Assembly (NCBI GenBank): GCA_021414165.1
Contig: JAIOPA010000489.1
Coordinates: 1-11,390 of the forward strand
DNA length: 11,390 bases
Reading direction: 5' to 3'
DNA from: Candidatus Eiseniibacteriota bacterium
Lineage (GTDB): Bacteria > Eisenbacteria > RBG-16-71-46
The translations under genes were made by a program, and so were the position numbers. Positions 1 to 7,273 of this stretch are shown here, one piece after another. Under the pieces are notes generated by a model. It saw nothing but the letters and a program-made list of their open reading frames with translations, was not told the DNA's origin and searched no databases. The stretch's first letter is position 1. Every line of letters starts with the position of its first letter.

Positions 1-1
1 C

Positions 2-820
2 CTCGACGGCGGGGTCGACGTCGTGATACCAGCCTCTTTGGCGGGACACCTCCAGATCCACATGAACAACTGCGGGACCTTTCCGCATGCGCTGAGCGTC
101 CTGGCGAACGGGGCCGGCACCGCAGTGGCCACACCGTTCCGTACCCGGTACGCCACCGGGATGACCGTGACTCTGACGGCGCCCCCCGGACCGCGCCAAC
201 GTTTCGACCACTGGTCCGGCTCGGTCTCGTCGACGTTGAATCCGCTCGAGCTTGCCATGACGCAGACCAGCACCATCACGGCACACTTCGTTCCGGACAT
301 GAAATCCATTGGCGTCTCGACGGAGGGCCTCGGGACCGTGGGCTTCGATCCGCCCGGGACGTCTCAACTCGTCGGCACCGCGATCACCGCGTTCGCGGAT
401 CCGGCCCCCGGCTATGCCTTCGAGGGTTGGACCGGAGATGTCGTCTCGGATTCGGTGCTCATCCACTTCCAGTTGGACCGCCCGATGTCCCTGATCGCGC
501 ACTTCCAGCCGGACGCCACCACGGGTGTCACGCCCGGCACTCCGCGCTTTTCCTTGGCTCCTCCCAGGCCGAATCCCGTGCAAGGTGATGCACGGGTTCA
601 CTTCACCTTGTCCACGACTGGTCGCGCGACGCTCGACGTGCTGGACGCCGGAGGTCGAGTCGTGCGCCACCTGTTGGATGCCGACCTTCCGGCCGGGCCG
701 CACGAATCACGCTGGGATGGCCATGCCGACTCGGGTGGCCGACTGGCCCCTGGGCTCTACTGGCTCCGGTTAAGCACCTCCGCAGGACAGCTCACGCAGA
801 GGTTTGCCTCGCTGCGCTGA
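2..820 (+). CDS. Secreted/surface protein with InlB-like repeats and C-terminal sorting-type domain (5' partial)
   Basis: The reading frame is open from the first bases of the window, so the true start lies upstream; the GTG at 23 has no convincing ribosome binding site and is probably internal. Two tandem repeats of about 70 residues (about 92-298 and 309-514) each carry a G-W/W-S-G type turn and end in a similar H-F-x-P-D motif (AHFVPD, AHFQPD). This is the pattern of divergent InlB B-repeat domains of bacterial surface proteins. From about 560 to the stop is a beta-rich tail with RPNPVQG, a D-A-G-G-R turn and APGLYWLRLS, as in FlgD-Ig-like/type IX sorting domains. By family knowledge such tails direct export or surface anchoring in FCB-type bacteria. 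No catalytic motif is visible, so the role of the whole protein is unknown. The architecture is clear; the choice between a type IX signal and a FlgD-like Ig fold is not. Confidence 0.8.
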   Translation, partial: LDGGVDVVIPASLAGHLQIHMNNCGTFPHALSVLANGAGTAVATPFRTRYATGMTVTLTAPPGPRQRFDHWSGSVSSTLNPLELAMTQTSTITAHFVPDMKSIGVSTEGLGTVGFDPPGTSQLVGTAITAFADPAPGYAFEGWTGDVVSDSVLIHFQLDRPMSLIAHFQPDATTGVTPGTPRFSLAPPRPNPVQGDARVHFTLSTTGRATLDVLDAGGRVVRHLLDADLPAGPHESRWDGHADSGGRLAPGLYWLRLSTSAGQLTQRFASLR

Positions 821-835
821 CGGAACCTCGTGACG

Positions 836-867
836 AGCGCGGCGTGCACTCACCTGCACGCCGCGCT
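836..867 (+). terminator. Strong 13-bp hairpin between the surface-protein gene and pdxH
   Basis: The arms AGCGCGGCGTGCA (836-848) and TGCACGCCGCGCT (855-867) are perfect reverse complements around a 6-nt CTCACC loop. The hairpin starts 15 nt after the upstream stop codon and ends 12 nt before the pdxH ATG. It is followed by ACTGTCT rather than a clean T-run, so it is not a textbook intrinsic terminator. It could terminate or protect the 3' end of the upstream transcript, or be a structured pdxH leader. Confidence 0.5.
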
Positions 868-879
868 ACTGTCTCACGC

Positions 880-1515
880 ATGTCCCTCGCCAAGGTCCGT
901 CGTGACTACACCGGGCGCGTGTTGCTGGAGTCGCGCTCGAGCGCCGATCCGTTCGCGTTGTTCGCGAACTGGATGCGTGCCGCGTTGAAGAGCGGGAACC
1001 TGGAGCCCAACGCCATGACGCTCGCCACGGCCGATCGCCGCGGCCGGCCGCGCGCTCGCATGGTGCTCTTGAAGGACGCCACGCGCGCGGGCTTCACGTT
1101 CTACACCAATCTCACGAGCGCCAAGGCGCGCGAGCTGGCCGCCCACCCCGACGCCTCGCTGGTGCTGTTCTGGGCCGAGCTGTCGCGGCAGGTACGCATC
1201 GAGGGCAAGGTCGTGCCGGTGAGCGCCGCCGAGGCCGACGCCTACTTCGCGCTGCGACCCCGGGGCGCGCAGATCGGCGCGTGGGCCTCGCCGCAGAGCC
1301 GCAGCATCGCCACACGCGCCACGCTCGAGGCGCGCATCGCGCGGGTCGAGAAGCGCTTCGCGGGCCAGACCGTGCCACGCCCGCCGCACTGGGGCGGCTA
1401 CCGCGTGGTCCCGCGCGTGATCGAGTTCTGGCAGGGGCGGCGCAGCCGGCTGCATGACCGGTTGGTCTACACGCGCGCGGCACGCGGCTGGAAGCGCGTC
1501 CGGCTGGCCCCGTAG
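880..1515 (+). CDS. pdxH: Pyridoxamine 5'-phosphate oxidase
   Basis: This FMN enzyme oxidises pyridoxamine 5'-phosphate or pyridoxine 5'-phosphate to pyridoxal 5'-phosphate, the last step of de novo and salvage vitamin B6 synthesis, in the cytoplasm. The 211-residue product aligns with E. coli PdxH (218 aa) over its whole length from memory. Matching segments are RMVLLKD (60-66), FYTNLTSAKARELAAHP (74-90), LSRQVRIEGK (101-110), RPRGAQIGAWASPQS (126-140), WGGYRV (171-176) and the C-terminal IEFWQGRRSRLHDR (181-194) ending in RLAP. These include the FMN- and phosphate-binding basic residues of the family. The ATG at 880 is chosen because conserved sequence begins soon after it; the in-frame GTG at 844 lies inside the upstream hairpin. 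No good Shine-Dalgarno precedes 880. No other vitamin B6 gene is nearby, so it is probably a stand-alone housekeeping gene. Confidence 0.95.
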   Translation: MSLAKVRRDYTGRVLLESRSSADPFALFANWMRAALKSGNLEPNAMTLATADRRGRPRARMVLLKDATRAGFTFYTNLTSAKARELAAHPDASLVLFWAELSRQVRIEGKVVPVSAAEADAYFALRPRGAQIGAWASPQSRSIATRATLEARIARVEKRFAGQTVPRPPHWGGYRVVPRVIEFWQGRRSRLHDRLVYTRAARGWKRVRLAP

Positions 1516-1520
1516 CATCG

Positions 1521-1550
1521 ACCGTTCATCGCGCCGGAACGACCGTTCGG
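1521..1550 (+). promoter_or_regulatory. Putative LytTR-type response-regulator binding site (two direct repeats)
   Basis: The 9-mers ACCGTTCAT (1521-1529) and ACCGTTCGG (1542-1550) lie on the same strand with exactly 12 nt between them, so the repeat period is 21 bp, two helical turns. Both match at every position the consensus [TA][AC][CA]GTTN[AG][TG] described for LytTR-domain regulators, which bind paired direct repeats with about this spacing. The site lies 45 bp upstream of the start of the sensor-kinase gene whose partner is a LytTR regulator. A TAATCG at 1576-1581 could be a -10 element with no good -35, as expected for an activator-dependent promoter; that part is speculative. Confidence 0.6.
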
Positions 1551-1595
1551 CGGCCCCGCGTGGCGCCGCACGCCGTAATCGGGTGCAATAGGGCC

Positions 1596-2684
1596 ATGAG
1601 CGACCTGCATCGCCCCACCCCGCGCGACCCGCGCCGGCTGTTGTTCGAGATCCTCGTGGCCCCGCTCCTGTGGGCGATCCCGTTCGCGCTGTTCTTCGGC
1701 ACGCTCTACGGCTCGAGTCTCGAGAGCTACCGGGCCGCCTATGAGGTCTCGGCGTTGTTCGCGTTCGTGATCCGCGGCGCCATGGGGCTGGCCGAGCACC
1801 TCATCATGCCGCGGCTTCGAAAGCGCAGCGATGGCACGAGCATGCCGTGGTGGTATGGCGCAGCGGTCTACTCCGCGGTCTCGGTGAGCGGTTCGTACCT
1901 CGCCGCGTTCATCGGGGACCGCACGTTCATGCCGGGTCTTCTCGGCAGCCCAAGGGCCGTGGTGGTCTCGGGACTGTTCGCGCTGTTGTTCACGCTGCTG
2001 GTGGGCGGGCTCATCTATGCACGCGTGTTCTACCGCCAGTCGGTGAGCCGTGCGGTCGATCTGGAGCGCATGAAGGGCGAACTCACGCGCGCCGAGTTGC
2101 GCGCCCTGCGCGCACAGGTGAACCCGCACTTCTTGTTCAATACGCTCAACACCATCGCGGCGTTGATCCACGAGAACCCGAGGGCCGCGGAGGACGTGAC
2201 CACGCGGCTTGCCGATGTGTTCCGCCACGCCCTGTCGGCCAGCGCGCGCGAGCACACCAAGCTGCGCGAGGAGCTGGAGTTCCTGCAGTCGTGGCTCGAG
2301 ATCGAACGCGTGCGGTTCGGCCCGCGTCTGCGCGTGCAGACGAGCGTGGAACCCGGGCTCGGGGACACGCTGGTGCCGGGACTGTTGTTCCAGCCGCTGG
2401 TGGAGAACGCGGTGCGCTACGCCGTGGCCACGCGCGAAGAGGGCGGCACGGTCACCATTCATGTGGCGCGCGATACCAACGGCCGCACGTTCACCACCAC
2501 CATCGCCGACGATGGGCCGGGGTTCGTGCCGGGCGGCCGCGCGCACGGCAATGGCGTGGGGCTGGAGTCCGTGCGTGAGCGGTTGCGGCTCGGCGGCGAA
2601 GGCCACGCGTTCGAGCTCGACACCGCGCCAGGCCGCGGCACGCGCGTGCGTGTGACGCTGCCGCTCACCGGGAGTGCCGCATGA
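1596..2684 (+). CDS. LytS/YehU-family sensor histidine kinase
   Basis: This is the membrane sensor kinase of a two-component system, 362 aa. The N-terminal ~145 residues are mostly hydrophobic, with about four membrane segments (roughly 17-38, 51-67, 88-108, 121-143), and there is no evident periplasmic sensor domain. The His_kinase domain of the LytS type follows: LRAQVNPHFLFNTLN (171-185), with H178 as the presumed phosphorylated histidine. The ATPase part has LLFQPLVENAVRYA (N-box, N271), DDGPGF (305-310) and GVGLESVRERL (320-330). The ATG at 1596, preceded by ATAGGG, is preferred to the in-frame GTG at 1560, which would lengthen only a non-conserved N-terminus. The stop overlaps the regulator's start (ATGA at 2681-2684), so the two are translationally coupled. 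The ligand cannot be told from the sequence. Confidence 0.93.
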   Translation: MSDLHRPTPRDPRRLLFEILVAPLLWAIPFALFFGTLYGSSLESYRAAYEVSALFAFVIRGAMGLAEHLIMPRLRKRSDGTSMPWWYGAAVYSAVSVSGSYLAAFIGDRTFMPGLLGSPRAVVVSGLFALLFTLLVGGLIYARVFYRQSVSRAVDLERMKGELTRAELRALRAQVNPHFLFNTLNTIAALIHENPRAAEDVTTRLADVFRHALSASAREHTKLREELEFLQSWLEIERVRFGPRLRVQTSVEPGLGDTLVPGLLFQPLVENAVRYAVATREEGGTVTIHVARDTNGRTFTTTIADDGPGFVPGGRAHGNGVGLESVRERLRLGGEGHAFELDTAPGRGTRVRVTLPLTGSAA

Positions 2685-3466
2685 GCGCCCCTATCCGCAC
2701 GCTGCTCGTGGACGACGAGCCGCTGGCCCGCACGAGGCTGCGCCGCATGCTCGGCGAACTGGGCGGCATCGAAGTGGTGGGCGAAGCGGGCTCGGTGGCC
2801 GAGGCGCTGGTGCTCGTGGAGTCCCTGCGGCCCGACCTGCTGTTCCTGGACGTGCAGATGCCGGGCGAGGACGGCTTCGCGCTGCTGCCGCGGCTCACGC
2901 ACCGGCCCGCGATCGTGTTCGCCACCGCGTTCGACCAGCACGCCGTGCGCGCGTTCGAGGAGAGCGCGATCGACTACCTGCTGAAGCCGTTCCGCACCGA
3001 GCGGCTCGCGCGCGCCATCCAACGCGCCCGCGCGTCGCTCGCGCGCCCCGACGACCTGGCGCGCCAGATGCAGCAGCTGCTCGCCAGCATGGAGGCCGCG
3101 CGTAACGCTCCGGCCACAGAGGCCATCGAGCGGTTCGAGCGCTTCACCGTTCGTGTGGGGCAGAAGCAGCTCATCATCAAGGCCTCCGACGTGCTGTGGT
3201 TCGGTGCCGAGGACAAGCTGGTGTTCGCGGCCACCGCGAGCGAGCGGCACTACATCAACTACACGCTCGACGACCTGGAGCGGCGGCTGGACCCCGCGAA
3301 GTTCGCGCGCGTGCACCGCTCGGCGATCGCGAACCTCGACCATGCGGCCGCACTGCGGCCCGGGTTCGCGGGCACGTGGCGGCTGCAGCTCGACGATGCC
3401 GCGCGCACCGAACTACCCGTGGCGCGCTCGCGCGCCCGTGCGATCAAGGCGCGACTGGGCGCGTAG
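2681..3466 (+). CDS. LytTR-family DNA-binding response regulator
   Basis: This is the partner of the upstream kinase, 261 aa. The receiver domain (about 6-120) has the acidic pair D11-D12, the phospho-acceptor D57 in LLFLDVQMPGEDG, T82 in FATAFDQHAV, and K102 in YLLKPF, so all the usual active-site residues are present. After a linker, the LytTR DNA-binding domain runs from about 153 to 258, with the characteristic FTVRVGQKQLIIKASDVLWF, then FARVHRSAIANLD (208-220) and LPVARSRARAIKARL near the end. The family binds paired direct repeats of about 9 bp; a matching pair lies upstream of the kinase gene (1521-1550), which points to autoregulation. The last 23 bases overlap the 3' end of the convergent membrane-protein gene. 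No obvious target operon such as lrgAB is in the window. Confidence 0.95.
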   Translation: MSAPIRTLLVDDEPLARTRLRRMLGELGGIEVVGEAGSVAEALVLVESLRPDLLFLDVQMPGEDGFALLPRLTHRPAIVFATAFDQHAVRAFEESAIDYLLKPFRTERLARAIQRARASLARPDDLARQMQQLLASMEAARNAPATEAIERFERFTVRVGQKQLIIKASDVLWFGAEDKLVFAATASERHYINYTLDDLERRLDPAKFARVHRSAIANLDHAAALRPGFAGTWRLQLDDAARTELPVARSRARAIKARLGA

Positions 3467-4196
3467 CCGGTTCGCGCCGGCGCACCACCAGACCGCCGCG
3501 TGCGAGCAAGGTGTCGAGCGCGAGCGTCAGGAACAGCGCCGCCCCGAGCGTCTCGAGCGTCTCCTCGCCCACGTGCGCGAGCAGGTAGGCCAGCGACTGC
3601 TGGCCGTACCACTCGGCCATGCGGCCCCCGAGCCAGCCGAGCCCGCTCTGTCCCAGGATCACCACCGCGCCGCAGCCGAACGCGAGCCACGTGCGCCGCG
3701 CGCCGAGTTCGCGGAACAGCGGCACGAGTTGCACGAGTAACACCCCCAGCACCAGCGCGCCGCCCCCGCGCATGACCCACGTGGTCGCGGCCCCCGGGGC
3801 CACCCCGAGCGTGTCCAACCAGGGCAGCCGGGCATCGAGGATCGCCGTGGCCTCGCCGGCTGAGAGTCCGGCCATGAGCAACGCCATGAGCGCCCAGCGC
3901 CAGCGCAACGCGGCGCGCGGCTCGGCCCAGGCGAACAGCAGCACCACGAGTGCGCCGAGCGCATCGATCGTGGCCGAGTACCATTCCGGCAGACTGCCCT
4001 CGTGGGCCGGGTCGAAGTAGGCCGAGAAGCCCAGTGCGACCGGGTGGCCCTGCACCTGGAGCCATTCGGCGAGTAATCCCAGCACCCCGAACGCCAGCGT
4101 GAGCCCCACGAGCACCAGCCCCACGCCGCGCGCCGAGAGCGCCACGCGCAGCGTGCGGTCCATGTGCTGTTCGGCGCCCCCACCGGTCTGCGACAC
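3444..4196 (-). CDS. Polytopic membrane protein of unknown function
   Basis: I do not recognise this family. The product (250 aa from the GTG at 4196, 239 aa from the ATG at 4163) has roughly five or six hydrophobic segments, numbered from the ATG: about 12-33, 66-80, 89-107, 131-150, 158-180 and 187-217. Acidic and aromatic residues lie next to or inside them (AEWLQVQGH, SAGEATAILD, AEWYGQQSLAYLLAHVGEETLETLG), which could be functional. The C-terminus is basic and probably cytoplasmic. The GTG start is chosen because a perfect AGGAGG (4201-4206 on the minus strand) lies 4 nt before it, a slightly short spacing; the ATG has no comparable site. It converges on the response regulator gene with a 23-nt overlap and diverges from the OPA-family transporter gene. 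Hydrophobicity and codon pattern make this frame coding; the antisense frames look like shadows. Confidence 0.75.
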   Translation of the reverse strand: MSQTGGGAEQHMDRTLRVALSARGVGLVLVGLTLAFGVLGLLAEWLQVQGHPVALGFSAYFDPAHEGSLPEWYSATIDALGALVVLLFAWAEPRAALRWRWALMALLMAGLSAGEATAILDARLPWLDTLGVAPGAATTWVMRGGGALVLGVLLVQLVPLFRELGARRTWLAFGCGAVVILGQSGLGWLGGRMAEWYGQQSLAYLLAHVGEETLETLGAALFLTLALDTLLARGGLVVRRREPATRPVAP

Positions 4197-4391
4197 CCCG
4201 CCTCCTCGCCCTTTGCCGTACGCCCCGGATACCCGCGCCTGCCCCACCGGGTTCCGGCGACTCCGTCCTACCGGCATCGGCCGCACGCGCTCTGCGCTTG
4301 ACCTTGGCCCCTCGCACGGGCAAGGCTCCACGCTCGCCATGTGCTCGGGGTGGCCCTCTGCCGCCCCCGGCCCACTTCCCTGGAGGCCCGG
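4197..4391. promoter_or_regulatory. Divergent intergenic region between the membrane protein and OPA transporter
   Basis: These 195 bp lie between two divergent starts and must hold promoters for both unless either is expressed otherwise. The transporter's site GGAGG is at 4382-4386, 5 nt before its ATG; the membrane protein's AGGAGG is at 4201-4206 on the other strand. An interrupted inverted repeat, CCTTG-g-CCC / GGG-CAAGG (4302-4325, 7-nt loop), lies mid-region and could be an operator. I see no convincing -35/-10 pair. Confidence 0.35.
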
Positions 4392-5786
4392 ATGCCGGTC
4401 TGGTTGGAGAAGTTCCTCCCGATCCTCGGACTGCTGATCGCGGTCGGGATCGTGATGCGCCGCATGCCCAAGGTGGACCTTGGCCACTCCGCCGAGTTCC
4501 AGCGACGCCGCGTACTGAACTGGGTGCCGCTCGGACTCACCTACGCGTTCCTGTACTTCGGGCGCTACAACCTGTCGGCCATCGCCGGCGAACTCGACAA
4601 GGCCGGCATCCTGCCCAAGGCCGCGTTCAACGAGATCGACGGTCTGGGTGCCATGGTCTACGGCCTCGGCTTCCTCATCAATGGCCCGCTCACCGACAAG
4701 TTCGGCGGCCGCTTCACCATGCTGCTCGCCACCGCGGGCTCGGCGCTGGCCAACATCGGCATGGCGCTGGCGTTCAAGGACGTGCAGCCCAGCGCCGATG
4801 GCGGCACCGTGAAGCACTCGCTCATGATCATGAACGGGCTCAACATGTACTTCCAGAGCTTCGGCGCCGTGAGCATCGTCAAGGTGAACGCGCCTTGGTT
4901 CCATGTGCGTGAGCGCGGCGTGCTGGGCGGGCTCTTCGGCATCCTGATCTCGCTCGGGTTGTACTTCTCGTACGACTGGTCACTCATGATCGAGAAGGCG
5001 TTCGGCTACCAGATGGCGTTCTGGGTCCCGAGCGGTGTGCTGTTCGCCTGCGTGCTGGTGACGTTTTTCCTGGTCAAGGACTCGCCCGCCGATGCCGGCT
5101 TCAAGGACTTCGACACGGGTGATGCCACCTCGGGCCAGACCGGCCGCATGACGCTGGCGCAGGTGACGCGCACCATGTTCTCGCAGAAGGTCATCTGGAT
5201 CATCGTGGCGATCGAGTTCTGCTCGGGCTTCCTGCGCCAGTCGGTCATGAAGCAGTACCGGCTCTACGCCAAGGCCATCGGCCAGACCGGCTTCGTGTAC
5301 GAGAACTGGGGCATGCTGCTGTGCATCGCCGGCATCCTGGGCGGCGTGTTCGCGGGCTTCATCTCGGATCACGTGTTCGGCAGCCGCCGCGGACCGGTCT
5401 CGAGCGTGCTGTACGGCGGCCTCCTGGCCGGCACGATCGTGGCCATGTTCACGCTGGGCCAGCCCATGCTGGCGTGGGCCGTGGTGTTCATGTCGCTGTG
5501 CGTGATCGGTGTGCACGGCATGCTGTCGGGCACGGCGTCGGCCGACTTCGGCGGCAGCAAGAACGCCGGTGTCGTCACGGGCATCATCGACGGCTTCGTG
5601 TACCTGGGCTCGAGCGCGCAGGCGCTCCTGTACAGCCGCTACCTGCCGGTGGGTGACGCCGCCAAGGACCCCGCGAGCTGGAAGGTGTGGCCCCTGTGGA
5701 TGCTGCCGTTCGCCATCCTCGGGCTGGTCCTGGCGCTCACGATCTGGAACGCGCGCCCCAAGAACTCGAACGCCGCCGCGCACTAG
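4392..5786 (+). CDS. MFS transporter, organophosphate:phosphate antiporter (OPA) family, GlpT/UhpC-like
   Basis: This is a predicted inner-membrane secondary transporter of 464 aa. GlpT-type members exchange a phosphorylated organic solute for inorganic phosphate; the substrate here is not known. After the first core segment comes FLYFGRYNLSAIAGEL, whose R58 matches the phosphate-binding Arg45 of E. coli GlpT. The family MFS loop is YGLGFLINGPLTDKFGGR (90-107). R282 in GFLRQSVMKQYR corresponds to GlpT Arg269, and NAGVVTGIIDGFVYLGS (391-407) matches the conserved late-helix segment. Both substrate-binding arginines are therefore kept. An additional hydrophobic segment (about 6-22) precedes the usual family start, so the protein may have 13 membrane segments. 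The ATG at 4392 is fixed by GGAGG 5 nt upstream. The gene ends 18 nt before an intrinsic terminator and appears monocistronic. Confidence 0.9.
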   Translation: MPVWLEKFLPILGLLIAVGIVMRRMPKVDLGHSAEFQRRRVLNWVPLGLTYAFLYFGRYNLSAIAGELDKAGILPKAAFNEIDGLGAMVYGLGFLINGPLTDKFGGRFTMLLATAGSALANIGMALAFKDVQPSADGGTVKHSLMIMNGLNMYFQSFGAVSIVKVNAPWFHVRERGVLGGLFGILISLGLYFSYDWSLMIEKAFGYQMAFWVPSGVLFACVLVTFFLVKDSPADAGFKDFDTGDATSGQTGRMTLAQVTRTMFSQKVIWIIVAIEFCSGFLRQSVMKQYRLYAKAIGQTGFVYENWGMLLCIAGILGGVFAGFISDHVFGSRRGPVSSVLYGGLLAGTIVAMFTLGQPMLAWAVVFMSLCVIGVHGMLSGTASADFGGSKNAGVVTGIIDGFVYLGSSAQALLYSRYLPVGDAAKDPASWKVWPLWMLPFAILGLVLALTIWNARPKNSNAAAH

Positions 5787-5804
5787 CGGCCTTGCTGCAA
5801 CACG

Positions 5805-5838
5805 AAGGCGCCGGCCCCGCAAGGGACCGGCGCCTTTT
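5805..5838 (+). terminator. Rho-independent terminator between convergent genes
   Basis: A 10-bp perfect stem, AAGGCGCCGG (5805-5814) and CCGGCGCCTT (5827-5836), can be extended inward by three C-G pairs. It is followed by a short T-run (TTTT, 5835-5838). It lies 18 nt after the transporter stop and 19 nt beyond the convergent kelch gene's stop, so it may serve both directions; the T-tract is better on the + strand. Confidence 0.85.
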
Positions 5839-5857
5839 GCATGCTTGCAAGCGCGGC

Positions 5858-7264
5858 CTAGCGGAACACCACGAGGCGACGAGTGCGTCGTTCGCCGCCC
5901 TGTTCCAGCGCGATCACGTAGAGTCCGGGTGGCAACCCACGCAGATCGAGCGTCGCCCGGAACCGGAAGGGCGCTGCATACCTCCCGCTCCAGACCTCAC
6001 GGCCGCGCAGGTCGAACACACGCACCAGGGCGCTGCCCGCGAGGTCCGACCCGATATCCATCGCGACGCTGCTACCGGCCGGATTGGGGCCCGGCAACCC
6101 GAGCTGGATCGGACCACCCGAGACCGGCGGTCCACCTTCGCGAACGAACTGGAAGATCGCGTGCTGGTTCAATGAGACACCGCGCCCCAGCTCCGGGCAG
6201 TAGGCATAAGGCACCCAAACGAGGTCGTTCACGGGGTCGTAGCCGAACCCACCCGGCGTCGCATCGGGTGGCGCGTCGACGGACGGCGTGGGTGCCCACT
6301 CCGGCGCGCCCGCAAGTGAGAACGTCGCGATCTCAGCCGGGCTGGCATAGGTCAACACCAGATCGCGCCGAGTATCGAGGGCTGCATGCCGGATGCGAGT
6401 CGGCGGCGAACCCATGACGATCAGCGGCGACCAGGCCGGTGATCCGGCGAGCGACATCGACCAGACGTCCGCGGTCGTGGCCGATGCGTTCGCGCCACCG
6501 ACCACGAGCATGCGCGAGCGCGCGCCGTCGATCAGCAGCGTCGCCTCGGCACGGGCCGAAGGACCGGCGCCCGTGGGCGAGAGTTGATGCCACGCGGGAG
6601 CGCCTTCAAGAGGGAGTTCCCAGACGTCAGAGAAATAGGTCCCCAGCGAGTCCTGTCCGCCGAACATCAGCAGCCGATGCGCGATCGGATCCACCACGAG
6701 GCCGGCATCGAAACGCGGTGCGGGCTTCACCCCGCTCACGAGGGTCTCGTGCCACTGCGGTGGATCGACCGACAGATCGAGCCACCACAGGTCGTCGAGC
6801 GAGATGCGAGGCGGGTTGGCGCAATCCTGTGAACAGGGCGTCGGGATGACGCGACGACCGCCGAACATCCAGACGCGATCCGTGAGCGAGTCGTAGGCCG
6901 CACTGGCATTCGACCGCCGGCCCGGCGAGCCCGGGAGCCACACCGGCGCATCGAGGGTCGGGTCCGGCACCATGTGCGCGATCGTGGTGAGAGCGGTATC
7001 CGAGGCCCCGAAGCAGGATACGTTCGCGCAGAACGCGGGCCGCCACATGCCGAACATGATCAGGCGCCCTCGGCGAGTGTCGACCGCACTGGCCACATCG
7101 TGTCCCGTCTGGAACGACGAGGCCTGCGAGAACACGAACCAGCGCGCGGTCTCGGCAGCCGCCGCAACCGACGCCCATGCGCTCGCGCACGACATGAGAA
7201 GCGCCCAACCCCAGAGGCGAGACAAGCGGCTCACTCTCATGATCACCCGTTCGGATCGGCTCAT
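5858..7264 (-). CDS. Secreted kelch-repeat protein with C-terminal sorting-type domain
   Basis: The 468-aa product has a signal peptide: basic N-region, hydrophobic LWGWALLMSCASAWASVAAAA, and cleavage probably near residue 38. A kelch-type beta-propeller follows, with repeating M-F-G-G / D-V-W units: VWMFGG (131-136) with DDLWWLDL (157-164), LLMFGG (198-203) with SDVWELPL (212-219), and MLVVGG (252-257) with ADVWSMSL (265-272). Cysteines near 79-84 and 144-148 could form disulfides. The tail (about 389-468) has PGPNP, FDLRGRE and LPPGLYVIAL, the sorting/FlgD-Ig-like pattern. Two adjacent ATGs (7267 and 7264) compete; 7264 is chosen because GGAG (7271-7274) is then 6 nt away rather than 3. It lies 90 nt downstream of a larger protein with the same propeller-plus-tail plan, on the same strand. 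Kelch propellers usually mediate binding; no enzyme signature is evident. Confidence 0.88.
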   Translation of the reverse strand: MSRSERVIMRVSRLSRLWGWALLMSCASAWASVAAAAETARWFVFSQASSFQTGHDVASAVDTRRGRLIMFGMWRPAFCANVSCFGASDTALTTIAHMVPDPTLDAPVWLPGSPGRRSNASAAYDSLTDRVWMFGGRRVIPTPCSQDCANPPRISLDDLWWLDLSVDPPQWHETLVSGVKPAPRFDAGLVVDPIAHRLLMFGGQDSLGTYFSDVWELPLEGAPAWHQLSPTGAGPSARAEATLLIDGARSRMLVVGGANASATTADVWSMSLAGSPAWSPLIVMGSPPTRIRHAALDTRRDLVLTYASPAEIATFSLAGAPEWAPTPSVDAPPDATPGGFGYDPVNDLVWVPYAYCPELGRGVSLNQHAIFQFVREGGPPVSGGPIQLGLPGPNPAGSSVAMDIGSDLAGSALVRVFDLRGREVWSGRYAAPFRFRATLDLRGLPPGLYVIALEQGGERRTRRLVVFR

Positions 7265-7273
7265 CATGGTCTC

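Noticed and set aside
1467..2606. Long minus-strand open frame (379 codons) opposite the histidine kinase, and a similar one at 2459-3343 opposite the regulator.
   Set aside because: Products are Arg/His/Ala/Glu-rich low-complexity sequences with no domain, as expected for antisense shadows in GC-rich DNA; the + strand frames encode clear LytS and LytTR proteins.
3146..3154. Additional LytTR-consensus 9-mer ACCGTTCGT within the regulator gene; another on the minus strand at 8624-8632.
   Set aside because: Each is a single half-site inside coding sequence with no partner 21 bp away, so chance matches are likely.
5843..5852. Palindrome GCTTGCAAGC just after the transporter terminator.
   Set aside because: A 10-bp palindrome without context or repeats; too short to call an operator.
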